Source: Paenibacillus oenotherae (GTDB lineage Bacteria > Bacillota > Bacilli > Paenibacillales > Paenibacillaceae). From it: 64,000 nt of DNA. The notes beneath the pieces are model-generated. The model made no database searches, was not told the origin of the DNA, and saw nothing but the letters and a program-made list of their open reading frames with translations. Where the stretch lies: NCBI RefSeq assembly GCF_019443105.1, contig NZ_JAHZIJ010000002.1:248001-312000 (forward strand), given 5' to 3'. A program made the position numbers and the translations under genes. Below, in pieces: positions 44,986 through 54,032 of this stretch (positions are counted from its first letter, which is position 1; every line of letters starts with the position of its first letter).

Positions 44986-46773
44986 TCATTGCAGCTGTGG
45001 AAGCTGGAGCATCATCTCCTGCCACATGTCCGGCGTCAGCCTCACTAATGCGGCCTCCTCATTCCCCTGCTCATAACCGAATACAGCCCAGTTTTCCTTA
45101 TCCGATTCGATCCGCTCAGGAACGAATGGCATCAGACTGTCGCCACACTTTAGTGTAACCGATATCCGCCAGCGCAAAGCCTGTTCCAGCAGCTCCCTGC
45201 GCGTTGTCGGATGATAGCGGCGCAGCCCCTTCAGCCACGCAGACGGGATGGCCTCCAATCCACTGAACAGCGATTGCGGCGCGGGTACCTCAACGATCGG
45301 ATCATACTGTGCCAGGAAGGAGCCGGGAGCATGGAACAGAGCTGCCGAGCAATCCAGCGGCTCTGATCGCTCTCGCTCTGACAATGCAGGCGCTGAGGAT
45401 AATTTGGTTGCTGCTGCATCCCATTGATCCTCCATCATGCCGGATATGCCAACATAGACAGGGGACGGAAGAGGCTTACCCGATGCAGCCTCCAGAAGCT
45501 GAACAACTTGCGGCCCCGTATAACCAAGCTCAAGCGCCTTCGCAAGTGATTGCTCATTGATCCGGTATACGGCAACAGCATCACTCTGCTTGCGGGCAGC
45601 AACCATCTCCAGCTGCCATCTGACTGCTGCCGGAACATGCGGCGGAACATAGATATCACCGTCCGTGGCGATCATAATACCCGCTTCGCCGCTGGTTCCT
45701 TCGGCAGCATCGGTGCTCCCACCGTAAGGCCATGGCGGAATAAGCCACCGATATACCTCTACACCCTTCACACTCTGCGTACTCTGCATTCTTTGTATAC
45801 TCTCAATACTTTGCATACCCTCAATGTCCTTCGCACACTCCGCCCGCTCCATCCATCCCAGGCCAACCATCAACTGGCACCATTGCCGGGCAGCGCTGTC
45901 CTCAATTGCATACCATTTCATGAACTCCAATCCGCTTAGCGCGGCTGCCGCAGTTGCTATCGCAGTGCTGCTGCCCAGCGCATATTGCTCCATCACAATT
46001 CGCAGCAGAGCCTGCTCCTGTTCAAGCCCTGAAGAAGCGCGAAGCCACAAATTCCAATTGTCCTCATGAAACAGGAATGAATCGGGAGCGGTCCCGAGCA
46101 GCTGGAATTTCATTGCCAGATCCAACATCATCCCGACATGCAGCGGGTAGGCTGTATAAGACGGATCGGACAAGGCCAGCTTGAGAAACATGGCTTCGCT
46201 TGGCTGAAGCTCAATTTGCGCGGCGCATTTGTCTATAACCCGTTTGGCAAGAAGACCTTTCGCCGTTCGTTTCATCCCCGTTCTCTTGAGCTCGGCCAGC
46301 ATATGCAGCAATTGCAAACTGAGCGGGGATCGGGCCGCCTCCTCACTCCAGACATCAGCATTGTCCGGCAGCGGACTTGCCCCCCTCTCATAGATGGAAC
46401 GATGCCAATGGAAGAACATATCGCCAGGCACAAAATACAGCTTTTCTCCCCACCCTCTGCGGACAGCGAATACAATTCCCGCTTCCACAAGATAAAGCAG
46501 GCCGAGCCGATGCAGCGAGCCTGCTATACTCCGGTCAGCCCCCTGCAGGAGCCCTTCCTCCTGAAACGGCGCTGCGCCGAATCGATTCACAATCATTGCG
46601 AGCACCCGCGCCGCTTCGCTCGGCAGCTTGGACCAGGACTCCCTTACTGCCTCCAGCTTAAGCGGCGAATTTTGGAACCAGCTCTCCTTGTCCATGTGTG
46701 ACCACAGAGGATGAGCGGAATAACGTTCGATCCGGGAATGGCCTAGCTTGCCTATCAGATCTGCAAAGTTCAT
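44986..46773 (-). CDS. XPB-associated helicase partner protein (helicase C-terminal-like domain)
   Basis: This 595 aa protein begins MNFADLIGKLGHSRIERYS. It matches the family found beside bacterial XPB genes, with a C-terminal helicase-associated domain (about 350-595, containing YVPPHVPAAVRWQLEMVA and LGYTGPQVVQLLEAASG). A stretch near residues 330-360 contains GMQSIESIQRMQSTQSV, a short-period Met-Gln-Ser repeat. It has no Walker motifs of its own. The ATG overlaps the XPB stop by 4 bp and GGGAG lies at good spacing, so the two are translated together. The exact activity is unknown. Confidence 0.85.
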   Translation of the reverse strand: MNFADLIGKLGHSRIERYSAHPLWSHMDKESWFQNSPLKLEAVRESWSKLPSEAARVLAMIVNRFGAAPFQEEGLLQGADRSIAGSLHRLGLLYLVEAGIVFAVRRGWGEKLYFVPGDMFFHWHRSIYERGASPLPDNADVWSEEAARSPLSLQLLHMLAELKRTGMKRTAKGLLAKRVIDKCAAQIELQPSEAMFLKLALSDPSYTAYPLHVGMMLDLAMKFQLLGTAPDSFLFHEDNWNLWLRASSGLEQEQALLRIVMEQYALGSSTAIATAAAALSGLEFMKWYAIEDSAARQWCQLMVGLGWMERAECAKDIEGMQSIESIQRMQSTQSVKGVEVYRWLIPPWPYGGSTDAAEGTSGEAGIMIATDGDIYVPPHVPAAVRWQLEMVAARKQSDAVAVYRINEQSLAKALELGYTGPQVVQLLEAASGKPLPSPVYVGISGMMEDQWDAAATKLSSAPALSERERSEPLDCSAALFHAPGSFLAQYDPIVEVPAPQSLFSGLEAIPSAWLKGLRRYHPTTRRELLEQALRWRISVTLKCGDSLMPFVPERIESDKENWAVFGYEQGNEEAALVRLTPDMWQEMMLQLPQLQ

Positions 46774-48497
46774 TGCGCCGTCTCCCTGATATGCAGCAGC
46801 GACGCTGCTTCCGCAGCTGCAGCCGAAGAATTCCAGCGGCAAATGTCATAGCGGTAGCCCTGCTCAAGCATGAACAGCTGCCTCTTGCGGGCATAAGCAA
46901 CCTCGCTTGTCCCCTCGGATACAAGCGTGTAGAACCATGCCCGGTTATCCTCTCTCTTGGGCCGCAGAATCCGTCCGATACGCTGGGCTTCCTCTTGTCT
47001 TGAGCCGTAGCTTCCCGAAATTTGGATGGCTACAGCCGCATCTGGCAGATCAACTGCGAAATTAGCGACCTTGGACACGACAAGAACGGGGACTTCCCCT
47101 CGCTTGAACAATTCATACAGCTTCTCCCGCTCATGATGCGGCAGCTCGCCTGTTAACAGTGGTGCGCGCAGCGCACAGGCAGCCGCATGCAGCTGCTGCA
47201 AATATTGGCCGATTACGAGCACTTGCTTGCCCGGATGTTTCTCGATCAGCCGTTTCACCGTTTGCAGCTTCTCCGTATTCTCACCGGCTATGCGCGCCCT
47301 TGCTTTAGGCTCCGCATTCGCATAGGCGTCCCCTTCATCCAAGGCCAGAGGCACGCGGATCTCGGTACATTCCACCCGCGCAATCCAGCGGCGGGATTCC
47401 AGCATCCGCCAAGGCATGTCGAATCTCTTGGGTCCAATAAGAGAGAACACATCCTCTTCTCTTCCATCCTCGCGAATAAGAGTGGCTGTCAATCCAAGCC
47501 GCCTGGTCGCCTGAAGATCAGCCGTCATGCGGAAGACCGGCGCTGGCAGCAGATGAACCTCATCATAGATAATGAGACCCCAGTTCCGTTCCTGAAAGAG
47601 CTTCATGTGGCTATATTCATCTGTACGCGGCCGCTTGTGCGTCAAAATCTGGTAGGTGGCTATCGTGACAGGCCGCACTTGCTTGCTGGAAGCCGCATAT
47701 TCGCCGATTTCCGCTTCCGTCAGCGTCGTCTTGTCCAGCAGCTCTTGCTTCCATTGCTTCACAGAGGTTACATTCGAGGTGAGAATGAGTGTGTCACAGG
47801 CCAGCCTGGCCAGCGCTGCTATGCCGATGACAGTCTTCCCCGCTCCGCAGGGCAGCACAAGCACACCGCTGCCGCCATCTTGCCGTCCCGCCCTGTAGAA
47901 CATATCAACCGCCTGCTCTTGATAATCGCGCAGCCCAAAATCATTGCCGGTGCCACTACTATTCCGAAGCTCCACTGCGAGAGCCTCTCCCCGTCGATAC
48001 CCTGCCTCATCAACGACAGGGTATCCCAGTCTTACAAGCTCCTGCTTGAGCAATCCACGGCCCTCTGGTCTGATCGTTCTCTGTCCCTCTGCCCCTCCCT
48101 CCGATACAAACAAACGGATAGCAGGCAGCTCAGCCAGTGATTGCAATAAAGCTTCATTCCCGTAGAGCAGCAGCTCACCCTCCGGCGAACATTGAAGCTG
48201 GAGCTTGCCGTACCTGTCTGCCAGCATATGAATGCGGCTTCTAGCTTTAAGAGGCAGCTCACAGCCGCTATAGCATTGCAGACAGCCGAGAATATCCTCG
48301 GCTGCCATTCCGGCAGCAGCCGCATTCCATAGCGATAATGGCGTTATTCGATAGGTATGAATATCTCCTGGGCGTTTAATCAAATCCGCAAATTGCGACA
48401 GCTTCTCTCGTGCAGCAGCAGCGTGCAGATGGCGGTCATCCAGCAATACGGTCAAGTCAGCCTGCACAACAATCGGCCCACTTCCCCGGTTCAACAT
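46770..48497 (-). CDS. DNA repair helicase XPB homologue
   Basis: This protein of 575 aa has an N-terminal damage-recognition-like region, then the two helicase lobes: PCGAGKTVIGIAAL (Walker A, about 220), the DEVH box in IIYDEVHLLP, LGLTATLIREDG (motif III region), and QRIGRILRPKR (motif VI). It is the bacterial form of the eukaryotic/archaeal repair helicase XPB, which opens DNA at lesions. Many Paenibacillus genomes carry it; B. subtilis does not. I chose the ATG at 48,497 with AGGAG 8 bp upstream over a longer frame at 48,533. Confidence 0.92.
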   Translation of the reverse strand: MLNRGSGPIVVQADLTVLLDDRHLHAAAAREKLSQFADLIKRPGDIHTYRITPLSLWNAAAAGMAAEDILGCLQCYSGCELPLKARSRIHMLADRYGKLQLQCSPEGELLLYGNEALLQSLAELPAIRLFVSEGGAEGQRTIRPEGRGLLKQELVRLGYPVVDEAGYRRGEALAVELRNSSGTGNDFGLRDYQEQAVDMFYRAGRQDGGSGVLVLPCGAGKTVIGIAALARLACDTLILTSNVTSVKQWKQELLDKTTLTEAEIGEYAASSKQVRPVTIATYQILTHKRPRTDEYSHMKLFQERNWGLIIYDEVHLLPAPVFRMTADLQATRRLGLTATLIREDGREEDVFSLIGPKRFDMPWRMLESRRWIARVECTEIRVPLALDEGDAYANAEPKARARIAGENTEKLQTVKRLIEKHPGKQVLVIGQYLQQLHAAACALRAPLLTGELPHHEREKLYELFKRGEVPVLVVSKVANFAVDLPDAAVAIQISGSYGSRQEEAQRIGRILRPKREDNRAWFYTLVSEGTSEVAYARKRQLFMLEQGYRYDICRWNSSAAAAEAASLLHIRETAQ

Positions 48498-48596
48498 TCC
48501 ATCATCTCCTGTCAGCAATATAAGCACCGTCATGCAGGCGCTGTCTATCTAAACAGTATGAAATAAAAGAACCGCTTTTATGCTTCACAAGCCGCC

Positions 48597-49370
48597 TTAC
48601 TTCGCTTTGCGGAAACCTGCAGCTTCGGCATCCTGCTCTGTACAGAACATCTGCTCGGCCTTCGTTTGATTATAGGAACGCGACTCCGGCAGATGATAAA
48701 TCTTCGTTGTTCCGCGAATATTGCCTTTAATCAGCGGATTGCTGCAAGAGCCGGCCGCCTCGTTTATTTGCCCATTGCTGCCGGCTGCATGATCCTCCGG
48801 TTCCGCCTCTTGATCCGCATTCAGCCCGCCGCCCCACAATCCCGTACCGGCAGCTCTTGCCGCTTGCTCCATCTCCACAAAGCGGTCTGCATATGTAACA
48901 TTGGGCGGTATCGTCATTACAGATGCATATCCGTCACGCAGCAGCATCTCATTGAACATCACCATTTCGCCTTCAATAAAGAGATAGCGCAGCAGCCTTC
49001 CGTACCGGTCCGTATCGCCTGTATCCGGGAACAGAATAACGCGCTTGCCCTCCAGCTTGCTTGCCGTATATTCACTGGCTTTCAAGCCCAAGGGTCTGCT
49101 CTCCCCCTTGACCTCAGGTGTATTAACACCGATCAGCCGGATCTTATGGCCTGATTCTGTAACTAACGTATCCCCGTCAACAATCCGCCCGACACTCTCC
49201 AGCTCATATTTTTTGCCGGACAGCTCCGGATATTGCTGCATAATGGCGTGTACGAGCGGATCATTCTCTGCAACTGTTGTTGTTGAACAACCCGCAATAA
49301 TTGTTATAACTGCTAAAAGTGCAATAACCATTATCATGCGCAGACAGCGCGAATTACTCTTGATGTCCAT
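48597..49370 (-). CDS. Thermonuclease-family lipoprotein with sunset domain
   Basis: This 257 aa protein has a lipoprotein signal (IIAGC, Cys28), a staphylococcal nuclease-like domain (about 58-180) and a C-terminal sunset-type segment (SCSNPLIKGNIRGTTKIYH, then the FCTEQDAEAAGFRKAK end). Catalytic residues of the nuclease fold appear in RIVDGDTLV, RLIGVNTPEV and DRYGRLLRY (Arg, Glu, Arg positions). Such proteins degrade extracellular DNA or RNA at the membrane. It is separated from XPB by about 100 bp. Confidence 0.9.
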   Translation of the reverse strand: MDIKSNSRCLRMIMVIALLAVITIIAGCSTTTVAENDPLVHAIMQQYPELSGKKYELESVGRIVDGDTLVTESGHKIRLIGVNTPEVKGESRPLGLKASEYTASKLEGKRVILFPDTGDTDRYGRLLRYLFIEGEMVMFNEMLLRDGYASVMTIPPNVTYADRFVEMEQAARAAGTGLWGGGLNADQEAEPEDHAAGSNGQINEAAGSCSNPLIKGNIRGTTKIYHLPESRSYNQTKAEQMFCTEQDAEAAGFRKAK

Positions 49371-49399
49371 GTCACTTCCCTCTCCCTATGTACAGCAGC

Positions 49400-49433
49400 A
49401 AATAAGCGCGATCCGGTCTTCACCGAACCGCGC
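49400..49433 (-). terminator. Terminator of the CBS-domain gene
   Basis: GCGCGGTTCGGT pairs with ACCGGATCGCGC (two mismatches) with a GAAG loop, followed on the minus strand by TTATTTG. It starts about 9 bp after the CBS gene stop. Confidence 0.6.
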
Positions 49434-49441
49434 CCGCTTTA

Positions 49442-49885
49442 TTAATGGGTACTCGATGCCAGCTCGCGATGGTCCTGCTCTGAGATGCTGCTTAGCGCGT
49501 CTCCGGCTTCATTGACGAAGATTTCTCTCACCGCAAGGTCGCCAATTGCAACAACACCGATCAAGTTGCCATTATCAACGACGGGCAGCCGGCGAATCTG
49601 GTTGCTCGCCATTATCTTCGCAGCATCGTCAACTGATGTAGAAGACTCAATGGTCTTAATATCATTGGTCAGCACCTCAGTAGCGGAGGTGGAGCCGGAA
49701 TGCTTCTCCGCATAGCCGCGTGTTACCAAATCCCGGTCTGTAACTACGCCGATCAGCTTCTTGCCTTCCACGATAGGAACAAATCCGATATCATGCTGCT
49801 TCATAAGTACTGCGAGCTCATAAATATTATCCTTCGTTGTAGCAGTGACACAATCCGTGGACATGATGTCTTTGACCGTTTTCAT
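49442..49885 (-). CDS. CBS-domain protein
   Basis: This 147 aa protein consists of two CBS motifs: MSTDCVTATTKDNIYELAV with HDIGFVPIVEGKKLIGVVTDRD, and DAAKIMASNQIRRLPVVDNG with LIGVVAIGDL. The protein resembles the small stress-related CBS proteins YhcV/YkuL type; CBS pairs bind adenosyl compounds and sense energy state. The ATG has GAGGAGG at 8 bp; a longer frame (49,921) lacks a good site. It is monocistronic. Confidence 0.88.
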   Translation of the reverse strand: MKTVKDIMSTDCVTATTKDNIYELAVLMKQHDIGFVPIVEGKKLIGVVTDRDLVTRGYAEKHSGSTSATEVLTNDIKTIESSTSVDDAAKIMASNQIRRLPVVDNGNLIGVVAIGDLAVREIFVNEAGDALSSISEQDHRELASSTH

Positions 49886-49985
49886 CACCGTTTCCTCCTC
49901 GATGGTTTCAAAATTGCACAAAAGAGCGGAATGGCATGCCGTTGTGCGTTATTCCATCGATTAGAATAGCCGATTGCGCATAGGT

Positions 49986-51206
49986 TCATTCTGTCCCGGG
50001 ACTGGCATTTGATGACAGGCTGCAATGATTGGCGGCATAGTCCTCTGCCATAGCAATCATCAATGCAGCCGATTGCAGCATCGCCCTCTCGTCCAGGTCG
50101 AACTTGGGATGATGATGCGGATACACCGCACCGCACGCTTCATTGCCCGCACCGACGAACATGAAGCAGCCTGGTTTTTCACGCAAATAATAAGAAAAGT
50201 CCTCGCCGATCATGATCGGTTCTGACCGCTGCACCGCGCCTCCGCCGAACTGCTCCGCAGCGACCCGGAAGAAGCGCCGCGCCTCCTCCTCGTCATTGAC
50301 GACAGGCGGATAGCCCAGCCGGTATTCCAGCTTCGCGGCGGCCCCATACATCGCCGCTGTTTGATTAACTATCGTTTCCAGCCGTTCCCGAATCCTGTCT
50401 CTCGTCTCTTCATTAAAGGTGCGCACCGTTCCAAGCAATTGGCATCGTTCTGCAATGCCATTGCCGATTGTTCCCGCATGGAAAGAACCAATCGAGACGA
50501 CAGCAGGCTGAAGCGGATCCACATTCCTGCTGACGATAGACTGAATTCCCTGCACCAGAGCGGCGCCCACTACAATGGAATCAATCGTATCATGCGGCAT
50601 CCCGCCATGCCCGCCTTGGCCCGTAATATCGATCTGAATTTCATCCGGAGCCGCCATGAACGGCCCTTCCTTGGACGAAACGATACCGTACGGAATCGGA
50701 GTCCACAGATGAACACCATATATCGCATCAACGCCTCTAAGCGCGCCATCCCTGATCATTCCGAGCGCACCGCCAGGTGTCAGCTCCTCTGCAGGCTGAA
50801 ACAGCAGCCTGCGTTCCCCGGAGAAAGCATGTCTCTGCGAACGATAGTATTTGGCGATGCCAAGCATAGTGGCAGTATGTGCATCATGTCCGCAAGCATG
50901 CATCACTCCGGGAACCGTTGAAGTATACTCGCATGATTTCTCATCCTGGATAGGCAGCGCATCAATATCTGCACGCAGAGCCACTGTCGGGCCCTTGCTT
51001 TCACCCTTGATCTTCGCAATAAGACCATGGCCTCCGACACCTGTCTCAACCTCGCAGCCCATTTCTTGAAGCTGCTCTGCAATCCATCGCGAGGTTTCCT
51101 TCTCATGAAACGAAAGCTCGGGATGTCGGTGCAAATATCTGCGCCACTGTACCATGTCCGGATATACGGATTGCAGCAGTGCCTTCATGTCATCTTTGCC
51201 ACCCAT
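49986..51206 (-). CDS. M20D-family amidohydrolase (N-acyl amino acid hydrolase-like)
   Basis: This 406 aa metal-dependent hydrolase has the family motifs LRADIDALPIQDE, VMHACGHDAHTATMLG (metal-binding Cys and His), FQPAEELTPGGALGMI and the C-terminal MIGEDFSYYL. M20D enzymes include hippurate hydrolase, N-acetyl-diaminopimelate deacetylase and IAA-amino-acid hydrolase types; the substrate is not determined by sequence. GAGGAG lies upstream with acceptable spacing. An ATG at 51,188 (MKALLQ) is an alternative start. Confidence 0.9.
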   Translation of the reverse strand: MGGKDDMKALLQSVYPDMVQWRRYLHRHPELSFHEKETSRWIAEQLQEMGCEVETGVGGHGLIAKIKGESKGPTVALRADIDALPIQDEKSCEYTSTVPGVMHACGHDAHTATMLGIAKYYRSQRHAFSGERRLLFQPAEELTPGGALGMIRDGALRGVDAIYGVHLWTPIPYGIVSSKEGPFMAAPDEIQIDITGQGGHGGMPHDTIDSIVVGAALVQGIQSIVSRNVDPLQPAVVSIGSFHAGTIGNGIAERCQLLGTVRTFNEETRDRIRERLETIVNQTAAMYGAAAKLEYRLGYPPVVNDEEEARRFFRVAAEQFGGGAVQRSEPIMIGEDFSYYLREKPGCFMFVGAGNEACGAVYPHHHPKFDLDERAMLQSAALMIAMAEDYAANHCSLSSNASPGTE

Positions 51207-51529
51207 TGGTGCACTCTCCTCGCTTTCGGTCTTCTTCTTCTGCCTATTGTACCAGAATGCGGGAAGTTCCCGAAAGTTCTTTCATCTGAAGGCACCTCAA
51301 TTTTTCGTAAAAATGTCACTTTTGAACGTCGGGCACAGGTGGAGTAAGGCTTGCGCTGGCAGGGGAAACATACTATCATGAAAAGAGAACATGCCTGTAT
51401 GAAGCTTGGTTCTTCTATATGAAGCAGGATCTGCTTAGCAGAAAAGTGAGCGTATGCTCCGATCTCGTTTTCTGATGATGCAGAAGCTAATTACAATTAA
51501 AGTAGCAGAAAACTTTTAGGAGGATCACA
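51207..51529. other. Intergenic region between divergent M20 and yugN-like genes
   Basis: These 323 bp contain no gene. They must hold two divergent promoters, but none of the matches I tried is convincing; TACAAT near 51,490 lacks a good -35. A CATACTAT sequence near 51,369 resembles sporulation -10 elements without a supporting -35. Confidence 0.5.
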
Positions 51530-51874
51530 ATGATTATTGAAAATACAGGTCTTAACGGCGTTACAAGCGATCTGGCGCATTTGGACGAATCCGCAGACAA
51601 GCTGGGCTTCGTGCGCTGGCAGTGGGAATACTACCGGGCTACATACGATCTGAAACTGGAAGACCGCACCAATCGTGAGGAATACTTCTTGCGTTTCAAC
51701 GTCCGCGCAGTGGAAGGCAAGCTGGAATCCTCACACGCCGTGCTTCAAGTGGAATCCGTCTACATTGGACGCGCTACATTCCCTCACGGCCTTGATTATG
51801 ATTCACCTGTGCCGCAGCCGATCCTCAATGCTGCAACACAACGATTACAAGAATTGAAGAAGCTGCTGACTTAG
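51530..51874 (+). CDS. YugN-like family protein
   Basis: This 114 aa protein matches the YugN family, small Bacilli proteins of unknown function: MIIENTGLNGV at the start, GFVRWQWEYYRATYDLKLED in the middle. The start has TAGGAGGATCACA before the ATG. It ends 16 bp before ftsW, so ftsW is probably expressed from the same transcript. Confidence 0.88.
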   Translation: MIIENTGLNGVTSDLAHLDESADKLGFVRWQWEYYRATYDLKLEDRTNREEYFLRFNVRAVEGKLESSHAVLQVESVYIGRATFPHGLDYDSPVPQPILNAATQRLQELKKLLT

Positions 51875-51890
51875 TTAGCAGTCCGCACAG

Positions 51891-53048
51891 ATGAAGAACA
51901 AGACGAACGGCCTGCGCGGCAGGCCGGATTTTTTATTACTCGTCCTTACATTGATGCTTGTTGGCTTTGGCATCGTTATGGTATTCAGTGCCAGCTCCAG
52001 TACTGCCGTCATTTCGGAGACCTACAACTATGATGCCCTCTTCTTCACCAAGCGCCAAGTGATTTTTGCTTTACTGGGCATTGCTATGATGATGGTCATT
52101 ATGAATATCCCCTATCCCGCTTTCAAGAAGGGGTTCATTTTGTACTTTATCCCCGTCATGATTCTGCTCATTCTCGTTCCCTTTATCGGTGAGGTTAGAA
52201 ACGGTGCACGAAGCTGGTTTGGTATCGGTGGGCTCGGCATTCAGCCAACAGAATTCGCAAAGCTTGGCCTCATTCTCTATCTAGGCTCGCTGATCGCCAA
52301 GAAAGGCGAGAAGTTTAGAGATTTCAAGAAGGGCCTGCTGCCTGTCTTTGTAATCGTTGCTATCATCTGTGGGCTTATTATGCTGCAGCCGGATCTTGGC
52401 TCCTGTATTGTACTGGCCTCCTGTGCGCTGATTATTATTGTTGCCGGAGGAGCTAATTTAAAGCAGTTGTTTCTGTCCGGATTTATTATTGCCGCTATCG
52501 TTTCGGCCTTGGCCAGCATATCTATTATGAGTGATCCCGATTCTTGGAATTATCGCATTCACAGGTTCACCGCTTTCATGGATCCGCAGGCCGATGAGCT
52601 CGATACGACCTACCATATATCCCGCTCCCTGCAAGCTTTGGGGCATGGCGGCATTTCGGGAGCCGGCTTCGGTCACAGTGTGCAAAAGCTCAAATATTTG
52701 CCTTATGCCTACAGTGACTTTATTTTCTCCATTATCGCCGAGGAATTCGGTTTTATCGGAAGTGTTCTGTTTCTGCTCTTCCTTCTATTGTTTCTGTGGC
52801 GGGGCCTTATTGTCGCTCTGCGCTGTTCAGACAACTATGGGACGATCGTCGGCGTCGGAATAGTCGGCATGATCGCCATCCAGTCCATTATCAATATAGG
52901 CGGCGTCATTGGAGCAATGCCAATTACTGGCGTTACCCTTCCATTCGTCAGCCACGGCGGCTCGTCACTGCTCGTAACTCTTGCCAGCATGGGAGTACTC
53001 CTTAGTATTTCACGTGACAATAACCGACCGGACATCGTTCGCAAATAA
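51891..53048 (+). CDS. ftsW: Septum peptidoglycan polymerase FtsW (SEDS family)
   Basis: This 385 aa protein has about ten membrane helices and the SEDS signatures: GIVMVFSASSS, NGARSWFGIGGLGIQPTEFAK, QPDLGSCIVL and FPVSHGGSSL-type end (here LPFVSHGGSSLLVTLA). The Asp in QPDLG corresponds to the catalytic residue of SEDS polymerases. FtsW polymerises glycan strands at the division septum; RodA and SpoVE are close relatives. Placement near ylaN supports ftsW, as the two are neighbours in B. subtilis. A family 2 repeat lies 43 bp after its stop, with a terminator further down. Confidence 0.88.
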   Translation: MKNKTNGLRGRPDFLLLVLTLMLVGFGIVMVFSASSSTAVISETYNYDALFFTKRQVIFALLGIAMMMVIMNIPYPAFKKGFILYFIPVMILLILVPFIGEVRNGARSWFGIGGLGIQPTEFAKLGLILYLGSLIAKKGEKFRDFKKGLLPVFVIVAIICGLIMLQPDLGSCIVLASCALIIIVAGGANLKQLFLSGFIIAAIVSALASISIMSDPDSWNYRIHRFTAFMDPQADELDTTYHISRSLQALGHGGISGAGFGHSVQKLKYLPYAYSDFIFSIIAEEFGFIGSVLFLLFLLLFLWRGLIVALRCSDNYGTIVGVGIVGMIAIQSIINIGGVIGAMPITGVTLPFVSHGGSSLLVTLASMGVLLSISRDNNRPDIVRK

Positions 53049-53090
53049 TCACGAAGATGGAGCTTATCCAGAAAGTCCGAATACGAGATG

Positions 53091-53286
53091 CGAGCCAGGT
53101 AAACATGCGAAACAGCATTTATTCGCTCGTTTCCGGCCCCATGAAGGTGAAATGCCTGCCAGAATGCAGGTGTTTCACCTTCGTTTCTCATTAACGGCCG
53201 ATCTCCCCCCAAAACTCATGCCTGATCGCAGGAATTGTACCATTATGGCGTCTTGTAACCGAAATTCATGCACATTCGCAGGCTTC
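53091..53286 (+). repeat. Interspersed hairpin repeat, family 2, copy B
   Basis: The inverted copy of the element at 36,268-36,462. It begins 43 bp after the ftsW stop. The central stem GAAGGTGAAATGCCTGC (53,143-53,159) pairs with 53,166-53,182 with a 6-base loop and two adjacent G-U wobbles, which fit only plus-strand RNA. Copy A has an A-T pair in the same stem where this copy has G-C. Copies A and B lie in the same sense relative to the gene upstream. No coding frame is present. Confidence 0.85.
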
Positions 53287-53333
53287 TCACTCGGTCACTC
53301 TGCCTTCAAAACAGTTTGTCCCCATATATAATG

Positions 53334-53382
53334 AAAAAAGATGCTTCCAGCTCCACTTTATAGTGGGTTGGAGGCATCTTTT
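53334..53382 (+). terminator. Intrinsic terminator between ftsW and the Asp23 gene
   Basis: AAGATGCTTCCA pairs with TGGAGGCATCTT (one wobble) and an inner CCAC/GTGG stem, flanked by A and T runs. It ends the yugN-ftsW transcript and may also act in reverse on the convergent Asp23 gene. Confidence 0.85.
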
Positions 53383-53498
53383 CACATCTTTTGGGACTGA
53401 CTCTTTGGATACTGAATCTACCCGACAGTCCCCTTCTTGCTTGTTCAACATCGATATCTCCCGTTGCCTTGTGCGGTTAGAGCGGCGAGATCCCTTCC

Positions 53499-53876
53499 TT
53501 ATTTCAGCCGTGCAACTTCTTCGACTTCTTCTTCCTTGAAGGCTACGCCTTCTACCTTAACATTAACTTCAACGACATTAAGACCCGTCATATTCTCAAC
53601 CGCTTCACGGACATTCTCCTGAAGCTGCCGGCATACTTCCTGAATCGGAATGCCATACTTTACAATAATACGCAAATCAATCGCTGCTTCCAGCTGTCCC
53701 ACTTCAACGGAGACACCCTTCTGCGCATTTTTACCACTAAGCTTCTTCGCCAGACCTTCCGAAATTCCGCCTGACATCGCGGCAATTCCCGGAGTCTCTA
53801 GCGCAGCCAGTCCCGCGATGGTGGCGACTACGTCATCTGAAATACGAATAATGCCTGTTTGAAGGTCCTCTGTCAT
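53499..53876 (-). CDS. Asp23/Gls24 family protein
   Basis: This 125 aa protein is a second Asp23 family member in the window (the other is yloU at 2,420). Features are GIIRISDDVVATIAGLAALETPG near the start, VEVGQLEAAIDLRIIVKYG and the VVEVNVKVEGVAFKE end. Similarity is nearest to B. subtilis YqhY, which lies beside acetyl-CoA carboxylase genes, but those genes are absent here. The ATG follows AAGGAG by 8 bp. It lies between ftsW and the Ca/H exchanger, away from its usual neighbours. Confidence 0.87.
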   Translation of the reverse strand: MTEDLQTGIIRISDDVVATIAGLAALETPGIAAMSGGISEGLAKKLSGKNAQKGVSVEVGQLEAAIDLRIIVKYGIPIQEVCRQLQENVREAVENMTGLNVVEVNVKVEGVAFKEEEVEEVARLK

Positions 53877-53959
53877 GCCACACACTCCTTTTCGCCTTAT
53901 GCTTCCATTGTACTGGATGTGTTACCTCGAAGCAAGGCATGAGCCGAACAAAGAGAAAG

Positions 53960-53988
53960 TTTACAGACCCAAAAAATTCCGATATAGT
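53960..53988 (+). promoter_or_regulatory. SigmaA promoter of the Ca/H exchanger gene
   Basis: TTTACA (53,960-53,965) and TATAGT (53,983-53,988) are 17 bp apart, 45 bp upstream of the TTG start codon. Confidence 0.75.
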
Positions 53989-54032
53989 GGTAACAGATTC
54001 CATAGAATAACTAAAACTGAGGTGTTAAACAC

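Noticed and set aside
47187-48140. 317-codon plus-strand open frame
   Set aside because: It is antisense to the XPB gene whose helicase motifs are clear; no ribosome site.
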